Assembly: GCA_004557905.1 (NCBI GenBank)
Contig: SFFH01000049.1
Coordinates: 1 to 56,115, forward strand
Length of the DNA stretch: 56,115 nucleotides
Reading direction: 5' to 3'
From: Clostridiales bacterium
Lineage (GTDB): Bacteria > Bacillota > Clostridia > Christensenellales > Aristaeellaceae
A program made the position numbers and the translations under genes. Positions 33,666-42,880 of this stretch are shown here, piece by piece (positions within the stretch are counted from its first letter, which is position 1; each line of letters opens with the position of its first letter). Below the pieces are notes generated by a model. That model saw nothing but the letters and a program-made list of their open reading frames with translations. It did not search any database and was not told the origin of the DNA.

Positions 33666-34415
33666 ATGCGTAAGCCGATCATTGCCGGTAACTGGAAGAT
33701 GAACAAGACTCCGTCCGAGGCCAAGGCGCTCGTCACCGAGCTGATCCCGCTGGTCAAGGACGCGAACTGCGACGTCGTCGTGGGCGTGCCGGCGGTCAAC
33801 TTCGCCGCTGTCGCCGAGGTGATCAAGGGCACCAACATCAAGCTGGGCGCGCAGAACATGCACTGGAAGGAGTCCGGCGCGTACACCGGCGAGCTGAGCG
33901 CGGCGATGCTCAAGGAGTGCGGCGTGGAGTACGTCATCCTGGGCCACAGCGAGCGCCGTCAGTACTTCGGCGAGACCGACGCGACCGTCAACCTGCGCAC
34001 CCTGGCCGCCGTGAAGGCCGGCCTGACCCCGATCATTTGCGTGGGCGAGAAGAAGGAGGACCGCGAGGCGGGCTACACTAACGCGCTGGTGTCCTATCAG
34101 ACCCTGATCGCCCTGACCGGCCTGACCGCCGAGCAGGTGAAGAACGTGGTCATCGCCTATGAGCCGGTCTGGGCCATCGGCACCGGCCTCACCGCTACCG
34201 ACGAGCAGGCCAACGAGACCATCGGCGTCATCCGTGCGGCCATCCGCGGCGTCTACGGCGACGCGGCCGACGAGGTCCGCATCCAGTACGGCGGCTCCAT
34301 GAACCCGAAGAACTGCAAGGGCCTGATGGCGCAGCCGGAAATCGACGGCGGCCTGATCGGCGGCGCGTCCCTGAAGGCGCCGGATTTCGCCCAGGTTGTG
34401 AACTTTGACAAGTAA
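33666..34415 (+). CDS. tpiA: Triosephosphate isomerase
   Basis: A 249-residue TIM barrel interconverting DHAP and glyceraldehyde-3-phosphate. Motifs: AGNWKMNKT (substrate Lys), LGHSERRQYFGE (catalytic His) and AYEPVWAIGTG (catalytic Glu), YGGSMNPKN phosphate loop. ATG 33666 is 8 nt after AAGGAG. Between pgk and tpiA a GC-rich hairpin (GCCCCGG...CCGGGGC, about 33600-33630) may modulate readthrough. Spacing to gpmI is 13 nt. Confidence 0.98.
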   Translation: MRKPIIAGNWKMNKTPSEAKALVTELIPLVKDANCDVVVGVPAVNFAAVAEVIKGTNIKLGAQNMHWKESGAYTGELSAAMLKECGVEYVILGHSERRQYFGETDATVNLRTLAAVKAGLTPIICVGEKKEDREAGYTNALVSYQTLIALTGLTAEQVKNVVIAYEPVWAIGTGLTATDEQANETIGVIRAAIRGVYGDAADEVRIQYGGSMNPKNCKGLMAQPEIDGGLIGGASLKAPDFAQVVNFDK

Positions 34416-34428
34416 GAAGGAGTTCCAT

Positions 34429-35952
34429 ATGACGAAGAAACCCGTCCTGCTTTGCATCATGGACGGCTACGGCATGCCGGAGACCACCGATGGCAACGCC
34501 ATCGCCGCAGCCAACAAGCCGAACCTTGACGCGCTGTTTGCCAGCTGCCCGCACACCCTCATCAATGCCTCCGGCATGGCGGTCGGCCTGCCCGAGGGCC
34601 AGATGGGCAACAGCGAGGTGGGCCACACCAACATCGGCGCGGGCCGCATCGTCTATCAGCAGCTGACCCTGATCACCAAGTCCATCCTCGACGGCACCAT
34701 GAAGGAGAACGACGTGCTTGTTCGCAACATGAAGAAGGCCATCGACGCAGGCAAGGCGATTCACTTCATGGGCCTGCAGGGCACCGGCGGCGTGCACAGC
34801 CACATCGAGCACCTCTTCGGCCTGCTCGACCTGGCCAAGCACCTGGGCGCCACGAAGGTCTACATCCATGCCATCATGGACGGCCGTGACACCGATCCCA
34901 AGTCCGGCCGCGGCTTCCTTGCCGACGTGCAGGCCAAGCTCGATGCGCTGGGCATGGGCCAGATCGCGACCGTGACCGGCCGCTACTACGCCATGGACCG
35001 CGACTCCAACTGGGACCGCGTCGAGAAGGCGTACGCCGCGTTCGTGTACGGCGAGGGCGAGAAGGCCGCGTCCTGGCAGGAGTGCATGGACAGGACCTAT
35101 GCCGCCGGCGTGACCGACGAGTTCATCCTGCCGTGCGTCACCTGCGAGGGCGGCCGCGTGTCCGAGGGCGACACCGTCGTGTTCCTCAACTTCCGCCCGG
35201 ACCGCGCGCGTGAGATCACCCGCACGTTTGTGGACGATGCGTTCACCGGCTTTGAGCGCCGCTACGGCCGCTTCCCGGTGCAGTACGTCTGCATGGCCGA
35301 GTACGACAAGACCATGCCGAACGTCGAGGTCGCCTATCCGCCGGTGCCGCTGACCAACGTGCTGGGCGAGTACCTGGCCGCCAACGGCAAGACCCAGCTG
35401 CGCATTGCGGAGACCGAGAAGTACGCGCACGTCACGTTCTTCTTCAACGGCGGCCGCGAGGCGCCGTTTGAGGGCGAGGACCGCAAGGTCATCCCGTCCC
35501 CGAAGGTCGCCACCTATGACCTCAAGCCGGAGATGAGCGCCTACGAGGTCGCCGACGAGTGCGCCGCGCGCATCCGCAGCGGCAAGTACGACGTGGTCAT
35601 CCTCAACTTCGCCAACTGCGACATGGTCGGCCACACCGGCGTGTTCGACGCGGCGGTCAAGGCCGTCGAGGCCGTCGACGCGTGCGTCGGGAAGGTCTGG
35701 GAGGCGACGAAGGAGATGGGCGGCTGCATGTTCCTGACCGCCGATCACGGCAACGCGGACAAGATGAAGAACGAGGATGGTTCCCCGTTCACTGCGCACA
35801 CCACCAACCCGGTGCCGTTCCTGGCCGCGGGCGTGGGCGACGTGAAGATGCGCGAAGGCGGCTGCCTGGCCGACATCGCGCCGACCATGCTGCCCTACAT
35901 CGGCCTGCCGGTGCCCAAGGAAATGACGGGCAAGAGCATCATCGTGGGCTGA
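34429..35952 (+). CDS. gpmI: 2,3-bisphosphoglycerate-independent phosphoglycerate mutase
   Basis: A 507-residue alkaline-phosphatase-superfamily enzyme that moves the phosphate from position 3 to 2 of glycerate using Mn ions. The phosphorylated serine sits in QMGNSEVGHTNIG (about residue 62); IMDGRDTDP, NFRPDRARE and TADHGNADKM are metal and substrate motifs. Length is typical. ATG 34429 follows AGAAGGAG. Last gene of the CggR-controlled operon; enolase is not present downstream. Confidence 0.98.
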   Translation: MTKKPVLLCIMDGYGMPETTDGNAIAAANKPNLDALFASCPHTLINASGMAVGLPEGQMGNSEVGHTNIGAGRIVYQQLTLITKSILDGTMKENDVLVRNMKKAIDAGKAIHFMGLQGTGGVHSHIEHLFGLLDLAKHLGATKVYIHAIMDGRDTDPKSGRGFLADVQAKLDALGMGQIATVTGRYYAMDRDSNWDRVEKAYAAFVYGEGEKAASWQECMDRTYAAGVTDEFILPCVTCEGGRVSEGDTVVFLNFRPDRAREITRTFVDDAFTGFERRYGRFPVQYVCMAEYDKTMPNVEVAYPPVPLTNVLGEYLAANGKTQLRIAETEKYAHVTFFFNGGREAPFEGEDRKVIPSPKVATYDLKPEMSAYEVADECAARIRSGKYDVVILNFANCDMVGHTGVFDAAVKAVEAVDACVGKVWEATKEMGGCMFLTADHGNADKMKNEDGSPFTAHTTNPVPFLAAGVGDVKMREGGCLADIAPTMLPYIGLPVPKEMTGKSIIVG

Positions 35953-35977
35953 ACAGATCATAGAATAAAATGAAAGA

Positions 35978-36020
35978 CCCGGCCCGCATGATTGACATGC
36001 GGGCCGGGATAGCGTACAAT
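35978..36020 (+). promoter_or_regulatory. Antitoxin RNA promoter, copy 2, with -35 box in a hairpin loop
   Basis: TTGACA (35992-35997) and TACAAT (36015-36020), spacer 17 nt. CCCGGCCCGCATG (35978-35990) and CATGCGGGCCGGG (35996-36008) form a perfect 13-bp inverted repeat whose 5-nt loop contains most of the -35. The hairpin may double as the gpmI terminator. Confidence 0.75.
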
Positions 36021-36026
36021 GTAGGC

Positions 36027-36115
36027 AGGCAGGGAGCCGTGTAGCTTTAGGCTCCTCCTTGAATACTGGGAAATGAACCGCTAAGCAGCGGCAACTGCTT
36101 GGCGGTTCGCTTTAT
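36027..36115 (+). ncRNA. Antisense antitoxin RNA, type I toxin-antitoxin copy 2
   Basis: Predicted from the promoter at 35992-36020 to the hairpin AACCGC...GCGGTT (36076-36088 with 36095-36107, 13 bp with one G-T pair) and CGCTTTAT. It converges with the toxin mRNA. Ends are approximate. Confidence 0.7.
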
Positions 36116-36192
36116 CTGTCGTTTCTTTTGCTTGCCATCACGAGCAAGGTGAGAACCGTCAGGACGATCATGAGCATCTCATAATCCGTCAT
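36112..36192 (-). CDS. Small hydrophobic type I toxin, copy 2
   Basis: A 26-residue peptide, TDYEMLM then IVLTVLTLLVMA then SKRNDR, clearly homologous to copy 1 (same length, same acidic-hydrophobic-basic order). ATG 36192 lies behind GAAGGGGGTG. Promoter is minus-strand TTGCGG (36296-36291) and TATAAT (36273-36268), spacer 17 nt. A longer frame running upstream to 36618 lacks support. Confidence 0.75.
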   Translation of the reverse strand: MTDYEMLMIVLTVLTLLVMASKRNDR

Positions 36193-36267
36193 ACGATCAC
36201 CCCCTTCGCTTCTGTACGCGGTTGCGAGGGAGGATTCCACCGGCAGCGCCTGCCTGCCTACACGCTG

Positions 36268-36296
36268 ATTATAGCATGCCGCCTTGCAAGCCGCAA
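36268..36296 (-). promoter_or_regulatory. Toxin promoter, copy 2
   Basis: Minus-strand TTGCGG (36296-36291), TATAAT (36273-36268), spacer 17 nt. GTAGGCAGGCAG follows at 36261-36250, shared with the antitoxin RNA 5' end (36021-36032). The remaining 36297-36475 holds no recognisable gene. Confidence 0.65.
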
Positions 36297-36475
36297 GGCG
36301 GTTTTGGCGCTTGGCCGGCAATGTGCCGGCCCGGCTGCAGCCCTTCGGCGGTTTGGCTGATTGCTGCTTCAAGGGCGTCCGGAGAATTGATTTTCTGAAA
36401 AGGGAAAGATCTGGGAAGAAAATCCGGGGCCTGCACGTCATATAAGCAGAACAAAGCAATAAGGAGGTTCTCTTC

Positions 36476-37216
36476 ATGAACAGAAAAATCTTTGCGGTGC
36501 TGCTTGCCGCGGTGATGATGCTTGCTTCCTGCGCGGCGCTGGCGGAAAACCTGACGGCTTCGGACATGACGATGAGCACGCCGGCGATGAGCCCGGCGAG
36601 CATCACCGTGCAGGGCACGGCGCAGGTGATGGCCGATCCGGATCAGGTGACGGTGACGGCGAACACCTCCGTGACGGCGGGCACCGTGGGCAGCGCGCAG
36701 GAGGAGATGAACAGAATCGTCGACCTGGCGACCACGAAGCTGCTGGAGCTGGGCGTTCAGGATGACGACATCGTGACCAGCGATTACTCCTACTACCCCC
36801 GCTACAATTACGAGACGAACACCCTGACGGGCTACGAGGCGAACCACACGCTTTCCATCACCTGCCGCGATGTGGAGATGCTCGACAGCGTGATCGGCGC
36901 GCTGTCGGACAGCGGCTTCTCCCAGATTTACAGCGTGAGCTACGACGTTTCCACCCGCAGCGAGCTGTACCAGCAGGCGCTGGAGCTGGCCATTCAGCAC
37001 GCGGAGCAGAAGGCCCTGCGCATGGCGGCGACCGCCGGCGTGACGCTGACCAATCTGCACAGCGTCACCGAGAACGGCGGCTACAATGAGGGCTATGCCG
37101 TCAACGGCACGGCGGACATGGGCGTGATGAAGACCGAGGCCAGCGCGACCGGCATCCGCTCGGGCAGCGTGTCTGTGAGCGCGAGCGTCACGGTCGTGTA
37201 CGACGCGGCGAAGTGA
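36476..37216 (+). CDS. SIMPL-domain (DUF541) exported protein
   Basis: A 246-residue protein with a signal sequence (RKIFAVLLAAVMMLASCAALAEN; LASC could also be a lipobox, making it a lipoprotein). The domain starts ITVQGTAQVMADPDQVTVTANTSV, continues with DIVTSDYSYYPRYNY and ends SVSVSASVTVVYD, the standard SIMPL/BP26 layout of beta strands and helices. These proteins form periplasmic or surface oligomers of unclear role, sometimes linked to oxidative stress. TAAGGAGG precedes ATG 36476. Single gene with a terminator at 37234-37267. Confidence 0.88.
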   Translation: MNRKIFAVLLAAVMMLASCAALAENLTASDMTMSTPAMSPASITVQGTAQVMADPDQVTVTANTSVTAGTVGSAQEEMNRIVDLATTKLLELGVQDDDIVTSDYSYYPRYNYETNTLTGYEANHTLSITCRDVEMLDSVIGALSDSGFSQIYSVSYDVSTRSELYQQALELAIQHAEQKALRMAATAGVTLTNLHSVTENGGYNEGYAVNGTADMGVMKTEASATGIRSGSVSVSASVTVVYDAAK

Positions 37217-37233
37217 GCAAAAGAGAATGGAGA

Positions 37234-37267
37234 AGGGCTGCAAGGCGGAATGCTTTGCAGCTCTTTT
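37234..37267 (+). terminator. Terminator of the SIMPL gene
   Basis: AGGGCTGCAAGGC (37234-37246) pairs with GCTTTGCAGCTCT (37252-37264) with wobbles, then TTTT. Confidence 0.7.
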
Positions 37268-37302
37268 GGTTAGCGTAGAGTGGTGCGGGCATACGGACTG
37301 CT

Positions 37303-37386
37303 GATAATGGGGGGACGTTAGGGCTGCCGCCCTAAGACCCGCTCGGGGACATTGTCCCCGAACCCCTTCTCCGCTTCGCGCTTATG
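37303..37386 (-). repeat. Dispersed palindromic repeat family A, copy 3 (inverted, partial)
   Basis: On the minus strand it reads CCATAAGCGCGAAGCGGAG, then GGGGACAATGTCCCC and AGGGCGGCAGCCCT, matching copies 1, 2 and 4. Its first bases contain the TAA stop of the second murA. Confidence 0.75.
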
Positions 37387-38632
37387 GAGCAGGGATTTTG
37401 CGCACGAGGCCGCCGACGGCGGCGAGTTTTTCCTCGATGCGCTCATAGCCGCGGGTGATGTGGCCGCCGGCGTCGTCGACGATCGTCTCGCCCTCCGCGC
37501 ACAATCCGGCCAGGATCAGCGCCGCGCCGGCCCGCAGGTCCGTGGCGGTGACGGGCGCGCCGGTCAGGTCCGGCGTACCCTCCACGACGGCGACGCGGTT
37601 TTCCACGCGGATGTGCGCGCCCAGGCGCGAAAGCTCCGCCGCGTGCATGAAGCGGTTTTCAAAGATGGTTTCCAGGAATACGCTGGTGCCGGGCGTCTTG
37701 CAGGCGACGGCCATCATTGGGGCCTGCAGATCGGTCGGGAAGCCGGGATACACCATCGTGCGGATCTCAAAGGGCTGCTTGGCCCGGCCCAGCACCAGCA
37801 GGCCGCCCGGCGTGTCGTGAATATGTACGCCCGCTTCGCTGAGCTTGAAGAGCAGGCTGCGCAGGTGATCGGGCCGCGCACCGCGCAGCATCAGCTCGCC
37901 GCCGGTGATCGCGCAGGCACAGGCCATGGTGCCGGCCTCCACGCGGTCCGCGATGGGCTGCCACGTCGTGCCGTGCAGGGAGGACACGCCCTCGATGACG
38001 ATGGTGGACGTGCCTGCGCCGGAGATTCGCGCGCCCATGGACGAAAGGAACGCGGCGAGATCGACGATCTCCGGCTCCTTGGCTGCGTTCTCGATGCGGG
38101 TCGTGCCCTCGGCGAGCGTCGCGGCCATGAGCAGGTTCTCCGTCGCGCCGACGGACGGCATGTCGAGGTAGATCGTTGCGCCGCGCAGCCGTCCGCAGAG
38201 CGTCACGCCGCCGTGGTCAAAGTGCACCTTCGCGCCCAGCGCGCTCATGCCCTTGAGGTGCTGGTCGATGGGCCGCTGGCCGATGGCGCAGCCGCCCGGC
38301 AGCGGAATGCGCGCCTCGTGCAGCCGCGCCAGCAGCGGCCCCAAAACGAGCACGGAGGCGCGCATCTTGCGCACGTCCTCCTCGTCCTGCGGATTCCTGA
38401 AGTCGCTGGCCGTGAGGATGAGCGCGCCCGTCTCGCGCCGCACGCGGCAGCCGCAGGCCTCCAGCAGCGAGGAGAGGGTGGTCACGTCGGTCAGGCTTGG
38501 CGGGTTTTCGATGCGCACGTCCTCGCGCGTCAGCAGCGCGCCGCACATGATGGGCAGCACGGCGTTTTTGGACGTGCTGATGGGTATCTCTCCCCGCAGG
38601 GGCGGGCTTTCGCGAACCGCATAGTGCGCCAT
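37382..38632 (-). CDS. UDP-N-acetylglucosamine 1-carboxyvinyltransferase (second paralogue)
   Basis: A 416-residue MurA paralogue with the Lys-Asn pair (STSKNAVLP), the catalytic cysteine in LPGGCAIGQRPIDQHLKGM and YPGFPTDLQAPMM. It shares these with the murA at 9015-10286 but is clearly diverged, corresponding to the MurA/MurZ duality of Gram-positive bacteria. ATG 38632 is set by GGAGGG upstream; the open frame before it has no ribosome binding site. It is transcribed alone, and its stop lies in a family A repeat. Which paralogue is essential cannot be told. Confidence 0.93.
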   Translation of the reverse strand: MAHYAVRESPPLRGEIPISTSKNAVLPIMCGALLTREDVRIENPPSLTDVTTLSSLLEACGCRVRRETGALILTASDFRNPQDEEDVRKMRASVLVLGPLLARLHEARIPLPGGCAIGQRPIDQHLKGMSALGAKVHFDHGGVTLCGRLRGATIYLDMPSVGATENLLMAATLAEGTTRIENAAKEPEIVDLAAFLSSMGARISGAGTSTIVIEGVSSLHGTTWQPIADRVEAGTMACACAITGGELMLRGARPDHLRSLLFKLSEAGVHIHDTPGGLLVLGRAKQPFEIRTMVYPGFPTDLQAPMMAVACKTPGTSVFLETIFENRFMHAAELSRLGAHIRVENRVAVVEGTPDLTGAPVTATDLRAGAALILAGLCAEGETIVDDAGGHITRGYERIEEKLAAVGGLVRKIPAP

Positions 38633-39167
38633 GAGAATCCCTCCGTTTAGTCTGGCTTTGCGGCGGCGAGCCCCGCCGGACATGCGCATCTTTTGCGCCT
38701 GCCTGATGGCAGAATATGCGCATAAGCGGCGGTGTGTCCGCGCTGCCGCATGAGGATTTTCTCCCGGGCGCACCGCGGGCATGCCGTGCGGGAAAGTCAG
38801 GAGCAGCCTGCTTTTTCAGTTTATGCTGGAAAGCCGGAAGCGATTAAGCCCGGCCGCGCCAGCACGGCCGCGAGCAGCAAATGCCAGCGGCTTTCGTCTG
38901 GAAGAGATGCCAGCTGCCGCAGAAGCGAGCCGGCGAAACGATGCGAGGGCTGCTGCGCTGCGTCCGGGAACGGCAGATGACGGAAGGATTTACATAACAA
39001 AGTTTTTGGTGAAAAAAACGGAAGAATCAAAGGCAGTTGCCGCCCGGAGGTTTTTGCGATTGCATTTTGGCGCGGCAAGGCGTATTGTATTATGGGTTTT
39101 AGCCCGGATGCTTAAGCAGGAAAAAAGCGCCGCGCTTTGCGGCGAACGGATCAAAGGAGAACCGTTG
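38633..39167. other. 535-nt intergenic region before glnN
   Basis: No credible gene; an open frame here is in phase with glnN but has no start signals. A weak promoter TTGCAT (39060-39065), 17 nt, TATTGT (39083-39088) and a hairpin CGCCGC/GCGGCG (39128-39133 with 39139-39144) precede the glnN ribosome binding site and could control it. Confidence 0.4.
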
Positions 39168-41184
39168 ATGAGCGAGAAACTGAATATCCCCGAGATGTAC
39201 GGCAGCTATCTGTTTGGCGACAAGGAGATGCGCGCGCGCCTGCCCAAGGCGATTTACAGGAGCCTGAGGCGCAGCATGGCCACGGGCGAGGAGCTGGAGC
39301 CCGTGGTGGCTGACGCGACGGCGACCGCCATGAAGGAATGGGCGATCGAGATGGGCGCGACGCACTACACCCACTGGTTCCAGCCGCTGACCGGCACCAC
39401 CGCCGAAAAGCACGACTCCTTCATCAATCCGCAGGGCGACGGCACCGTCATCATGGAGCTGAGCGGCAAGGAGCTCATCAAGGGCGAGCCGGACGCATCG
39501 TCCTTCCCGTCCGGCGGCATCCGCGCGACGTTTGAAGCGCGCGGCTACACCGTCTGGGACATCACCAGCCCCGCGTTCATCTACGACAACGGCAACACCA
39601 AGACGCTGTGCATCCCCACTGCGTTCTGCTCCTACACGGGCGAGGCGCTGGACAAGAAGACCCCGCTGCTGCGCTCCATGGAGGCCATCAGCAAGCAGGC
39701 GGTGCGCATCTGCCGCCTCTTTGGCGACACGCAGACGCAGAAGGTCATCGCGTCCGTCGGCCCGGAGCAGGAATACTTCATCGTCGACCGCGCAACCTAC
39801 TTAAAGCGCAAGGACCTGATCTTCACCGGCCGCACGCTCTTTGGCGCGATGCCGCCCAAGGGCCAGGAGATGGAGGATCACTACTTCGGCGCGATCAAGG
39901 AGCGCGTGAGCAACTACATGCGCGACCTGGACGTCGAGCTGTGGAAGCTGGGCATCCCGGCGAAGACTGAGCACAACGAGGCGGCCCCGGCCCAGCACGA
40001 GCTGGCGCCGATTTTCAACACCGCGAACCTGGCGACGGATGAGAACATGCTCATCATGAACGTCATGAAGAAGGTTGCCCTGCGCCACGGCCTGGTATGC
40101 CTGCTGCACGAAAAGCCGTTCGCCGGCGTGAACGGCAGCGGCAAGCACAACAACTGGAGCCTGACGACGGACACGGGCCGCAACCTGCTCGCGCCCGGCA
40201 AGCAGCCCCAGCACAACGACATGTTCCTGCTGATGCTCGCCGCGGTGATGAAGGCGGTGGACGAACATGCGGGTCTGCTGCGCGTGAGCGCGTCCAATCC
40301 GGGCAACGATCACCGGCTGGGCGGCCACGAGGCGCCGCCGGCGGTCATCTCCATGTTCCTGGGCGATCAGCTGACGGCGATCGTCGGGCACATCATCGAG
40401 GGCAACGCGGAGAGCGTCCCGTCGGTGTCCAATATGAAGGTCGGCGTGTCCACGCTGCCGGTCATCCGCCGCGACGCGGGCGACCGCAACCGCACCTCGC
40501 CCTTCGCCTTCACCGGCAACAAGTTTGAATTCCGCATGCCGCCGTCCTCCGGCTGCATCGCGGACGCGAACACGGTGCTCAACACCATCGCCGCCGACGC
40601 GCTTTCCCAGTTCGCAGACGAGCTGGAAAAGGCGGAGAATTTCGAGGAGGCGCTGCATGCGCTCATCCGCCGCGAGCTGGCGGCGCACCAGCGCATCATC
40701 TTCAACGGCAACGGCTACACCGACGAGTGGCTGGCCGAGGCGGCGCGCCGCGGTCTGCCCAACATCCGCAGCATGGTGGACGCGATCCCCGAGCTGGTCG
40801 CGCCGGATGCCGTCGCGCTGTTTGAGCGCCACGGCGTGTACACCGAAAAGGAGCTGCGCGCACGCGCGGACGTCTCCTACGAGCTCTACGCCAAGACGGT
40901 GAACATCGAGGCGCTGACGATGATCGACATGGCGGGCAAGGACATGCGAGCTGCTCACGCGCGTGACCGTGCTGCTCAAACAGGCGAACGCCGCGCTCTC
41001 CGATTTGCGCGAAAAGCAGGCAAGGGCCGCGGCCATGACGGGCGAGGCGCAGGCCAGGGCCTATCACGACGAGGTCTGCCCGGCGATGGACGTGCTGCGC
41101 GCGCCGGTGGATCATCTGGAGATGATCGTGGACAGCGCCCTGTGGCCGATGCCGACCTACGGCGAGCTGCTGTTCAACGTGTAA
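39168..41184 (+). pseudogene. glnN: Type III glutamine synthetase (GlnN) with internal deletion and frameshift
   Basis: ATG 39168 behind AAAGGAG begins a GSIII enzyme (ammonia + glutamate + ATP to glutamine): WFQPLTG, HDSFINPQ, SSFPSGGIRATFEARGY, GPEQEYFIVD, KTEHNEAAPAQHELAP, NGSGKHNNWSL and RNRTSPFAFTGNKFEFR are all present, so the catalytic domain is complete. At about 40946 the frame breaks: IDMAGKDM is joined out of frame to ELLTRVTVLLKQANAAL, which then runs to the normal GSIII end PTYGELLFNV at 41184. About 30 residues of the C-terminal helical region are missing. The uninterrupted frame reads on into unrelated sequence to 41297. The enzyme is likely impaired, unless this is an assembly error. 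Confidence 0.88.
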
Positions 41185-41185
41185 A
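41135..41185 (+). repeat. 51-bp direct repeat, left copy (end of glnN)
   Basis: Begins GCGCCCTGTGGCCGATGCCG and includes the glnN stop. It matches 42881-42931 over 51 nt with four mismatches. The two copies bracket the membrane gene at 41197-42834. Confidence 0.85.
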
Positions 41186-41196
41186 TAGGAGCAGAT

Positions 41197-42834
41197 ATGC
41201 AAAAGAAAATCATGAGTTTCCTGAAAAGAGGCCTTCCGTATCTGGTGCTGCTGGCAGCGTATCTTATGAGCGTGGGCATCTTTGCGCTGTACGGTGAACA
41301 CAATCTGGATTCGGACATGTCCAGCGAAATGATTCTGGCGAGTATTCTCAATGAAGAAGGCGGCTTGTTTTCAGAAGAATGGTATTATTCGACGGAATTA
41401 CGTGTAGTCAGCCCTGTGATGCTCTATCAGATTGGCTTGAAGCTGTTTGATTCATGGCATGCGGCCCGAACGTTTGCAGTTGCAGTCCTGCAGATCGGCG
41501 TAATTCTCTCGTTTTTGTTCATGGCAAAGGCAGCCGGCATGAAGGAAAGCGGGGTATACTGCGCTGCGGGACTGATTCTGCCGATCAGCCAGGCCTATGC
41601 GTTCTTGTTTGCTTATGGCGGGTTTTATGCCGCATACTTCATATGGATCTGTATTGTCTTTGGCATGATACTCAGAATGCATGGAAGCAAAAGAAAGGTG
41701 CTTCTGTGTGTGTTTATGGCATTGTCGGGCGTATGGGGAGGAATGACGGGCGTACGCATGATCATGCTGCTTGGCGCGCCGCTCATGCTTGCCTGTTCAG
41801 TTGCGCTGTTTGATCAGTTCCGCCGCAGTCAAACGGGAAAAGCGGTCATCGAATCGGAACAATTCTCGATGATGCTGGCGACACTGATTCATTTTGCCGG
41901 TATGCTGGCAGGATACTGGATCAATGGTCATGTATTGGCGCAAAAGTACAGCTTTTCGTCTCAGAATGATGTGAAACTGGTTCCGTTCGGACCGCAGAGC
42001 GTCTTGGATCAGATGGATTGTATGCTCCGATTCTTTGGATATCAGGCGGGATACAATCTGCTCTCTGTGGAGGGAGCTGCTTCCTGGGCCGCAGTGGCGC
42101 TGGTATGCTTTTCAATGCTCGCTGTATATGTGCTCCTGAAGAAGAGGGTGCAATACGGTTTGACCGCCTGCCAGCAGATGGTTCCCCTGTTCGCATGCTG
42201 TGCGTTGGTTCTGGGCATCCTGCTCAATGGGTCGACGGACCGTGGACACAACGGCTACAATGAAGTTCACACAGTGGCGTATTATATATCCGGCGTATTG
42301 ATGATGGTTGCCTCGGCATGCATGCTGCTTGAAAAGCTGCCGTGCAGACTTTGGCAGCATGGAACGCGCACACTGCTGCTTTTGCTGCTGAGCGCCGTAT
42401 TCTTTCTGGAGGCGCGGGTATATACAAAGAACGACTATCGCAGTTCAATGGCAGATTACGAAGATGCGGCACAGTGGCTGGTTGAGCATGGATATACGCA
42501 GGGCTTTTCCACGTTCTGGAATGGCAATGTGCTGACAGAGGCCACCGATGGGCAGCTGGAAATGTATGTGTTTTCGAGCTGGACCCATGATGAATTTGGC
42601 CGATGGCTGCAGAAGAAATCACACTTTGAGCAGCTCCCGGAAGGAAAGGTATTTGTATATGTGGAAAGCATGGAGGAATTTCTGGATCCTTCCCCCTGTG
42701 CTGACGAGCAGAGAATGATCTATGAAAGCACGGGCGGACGGGCATATGAATATGATTCCGCGCAGGAGGTGCTCGATATTCAAAAAGCCCACAGGGCGAA
42801 GGTACTGGAAGAAAGAAATAGGCAACAGGAATAA
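41197..42834 (+). CDS. Polytopic membrane protein of unknown function, probably acquired
   Basis: A 545-residue protein with about ten to twelve helices and a soluble C-terminal region (about 430-545: YEDAAQWLVEHGYTQGFSTF and KVFVYVESMEEFLD). The N-terminal loop GEHNLDSDMSSEMILASIL holds acidic residues in the position used by GT-C glycosyltransferases, and the overall layout (acidic first loop, helices, small extracytoplasmic domain) fits that class, but I see no diagnostic motif. TAGGAG precedes ATG 41197. Codon use is visibly less GC-rich than both neighbours. It sits exactly between two 51-bp direct repeats, the right one being a second copy of the glnN 3' end. Confidence 0.75.
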   Translation: MQKKIMSFLKRGLPYLVLLAAYLMSVGIFALYGEHNLDSDMSSEMILASILNEEGGLFSEEWYYSTELRVVSPVMLYQIGLKLFDSWHAARTFAVAVLQIGVILSFLFMAKAAGMKESGVYCAAGLILPISQAYAFLFAYGGFYAAYFIWICIVFGMILRMHGSKRKVLLCVFMALSGVWGGMTGVRMIMLLGAPLMLACSVALFDQFRRSQTGKAVIESEQFSMMLATLIHFAGMLAGYWINGHVLAQKYSFSSQNDVKLVPFGPQSVLDQMDCMLRFFGYQAGYNLLSVEGAASWAAVALVCFSMLAVYVLLKKRVQYGLTACQQMVPLFACCALVLGILLNGSTDRGHNGYNEVHTVAYYISGVLMMVASACMLLEKLPCRLWQHGTRTLLLLLLSAVFFLEARVYTKNDYRSSMADYEDAAQWLVEHGYTQGFSTFWNGNVLTEATDGQLEMYVFSSWTHDEFGRWLQKKSHFEQLPEGKVFVYVESMEEFLDPSPCADEQRMIYESTGGRAYEYDSAQEVLDIQKAHRAKVLEERNRQQE

Positions 42835-42880
42835 GGAAATCGATACGCAGCAGGGCATTTCCCTGAAAAGGGTTTGCCGC

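Noticed and set aside
38781..39167. 129-codon N-terminal extension of glnN
   Set aside because: GSIII starts at 39168 with an ideal ribosome binding site; the upstream part has no family similarity.
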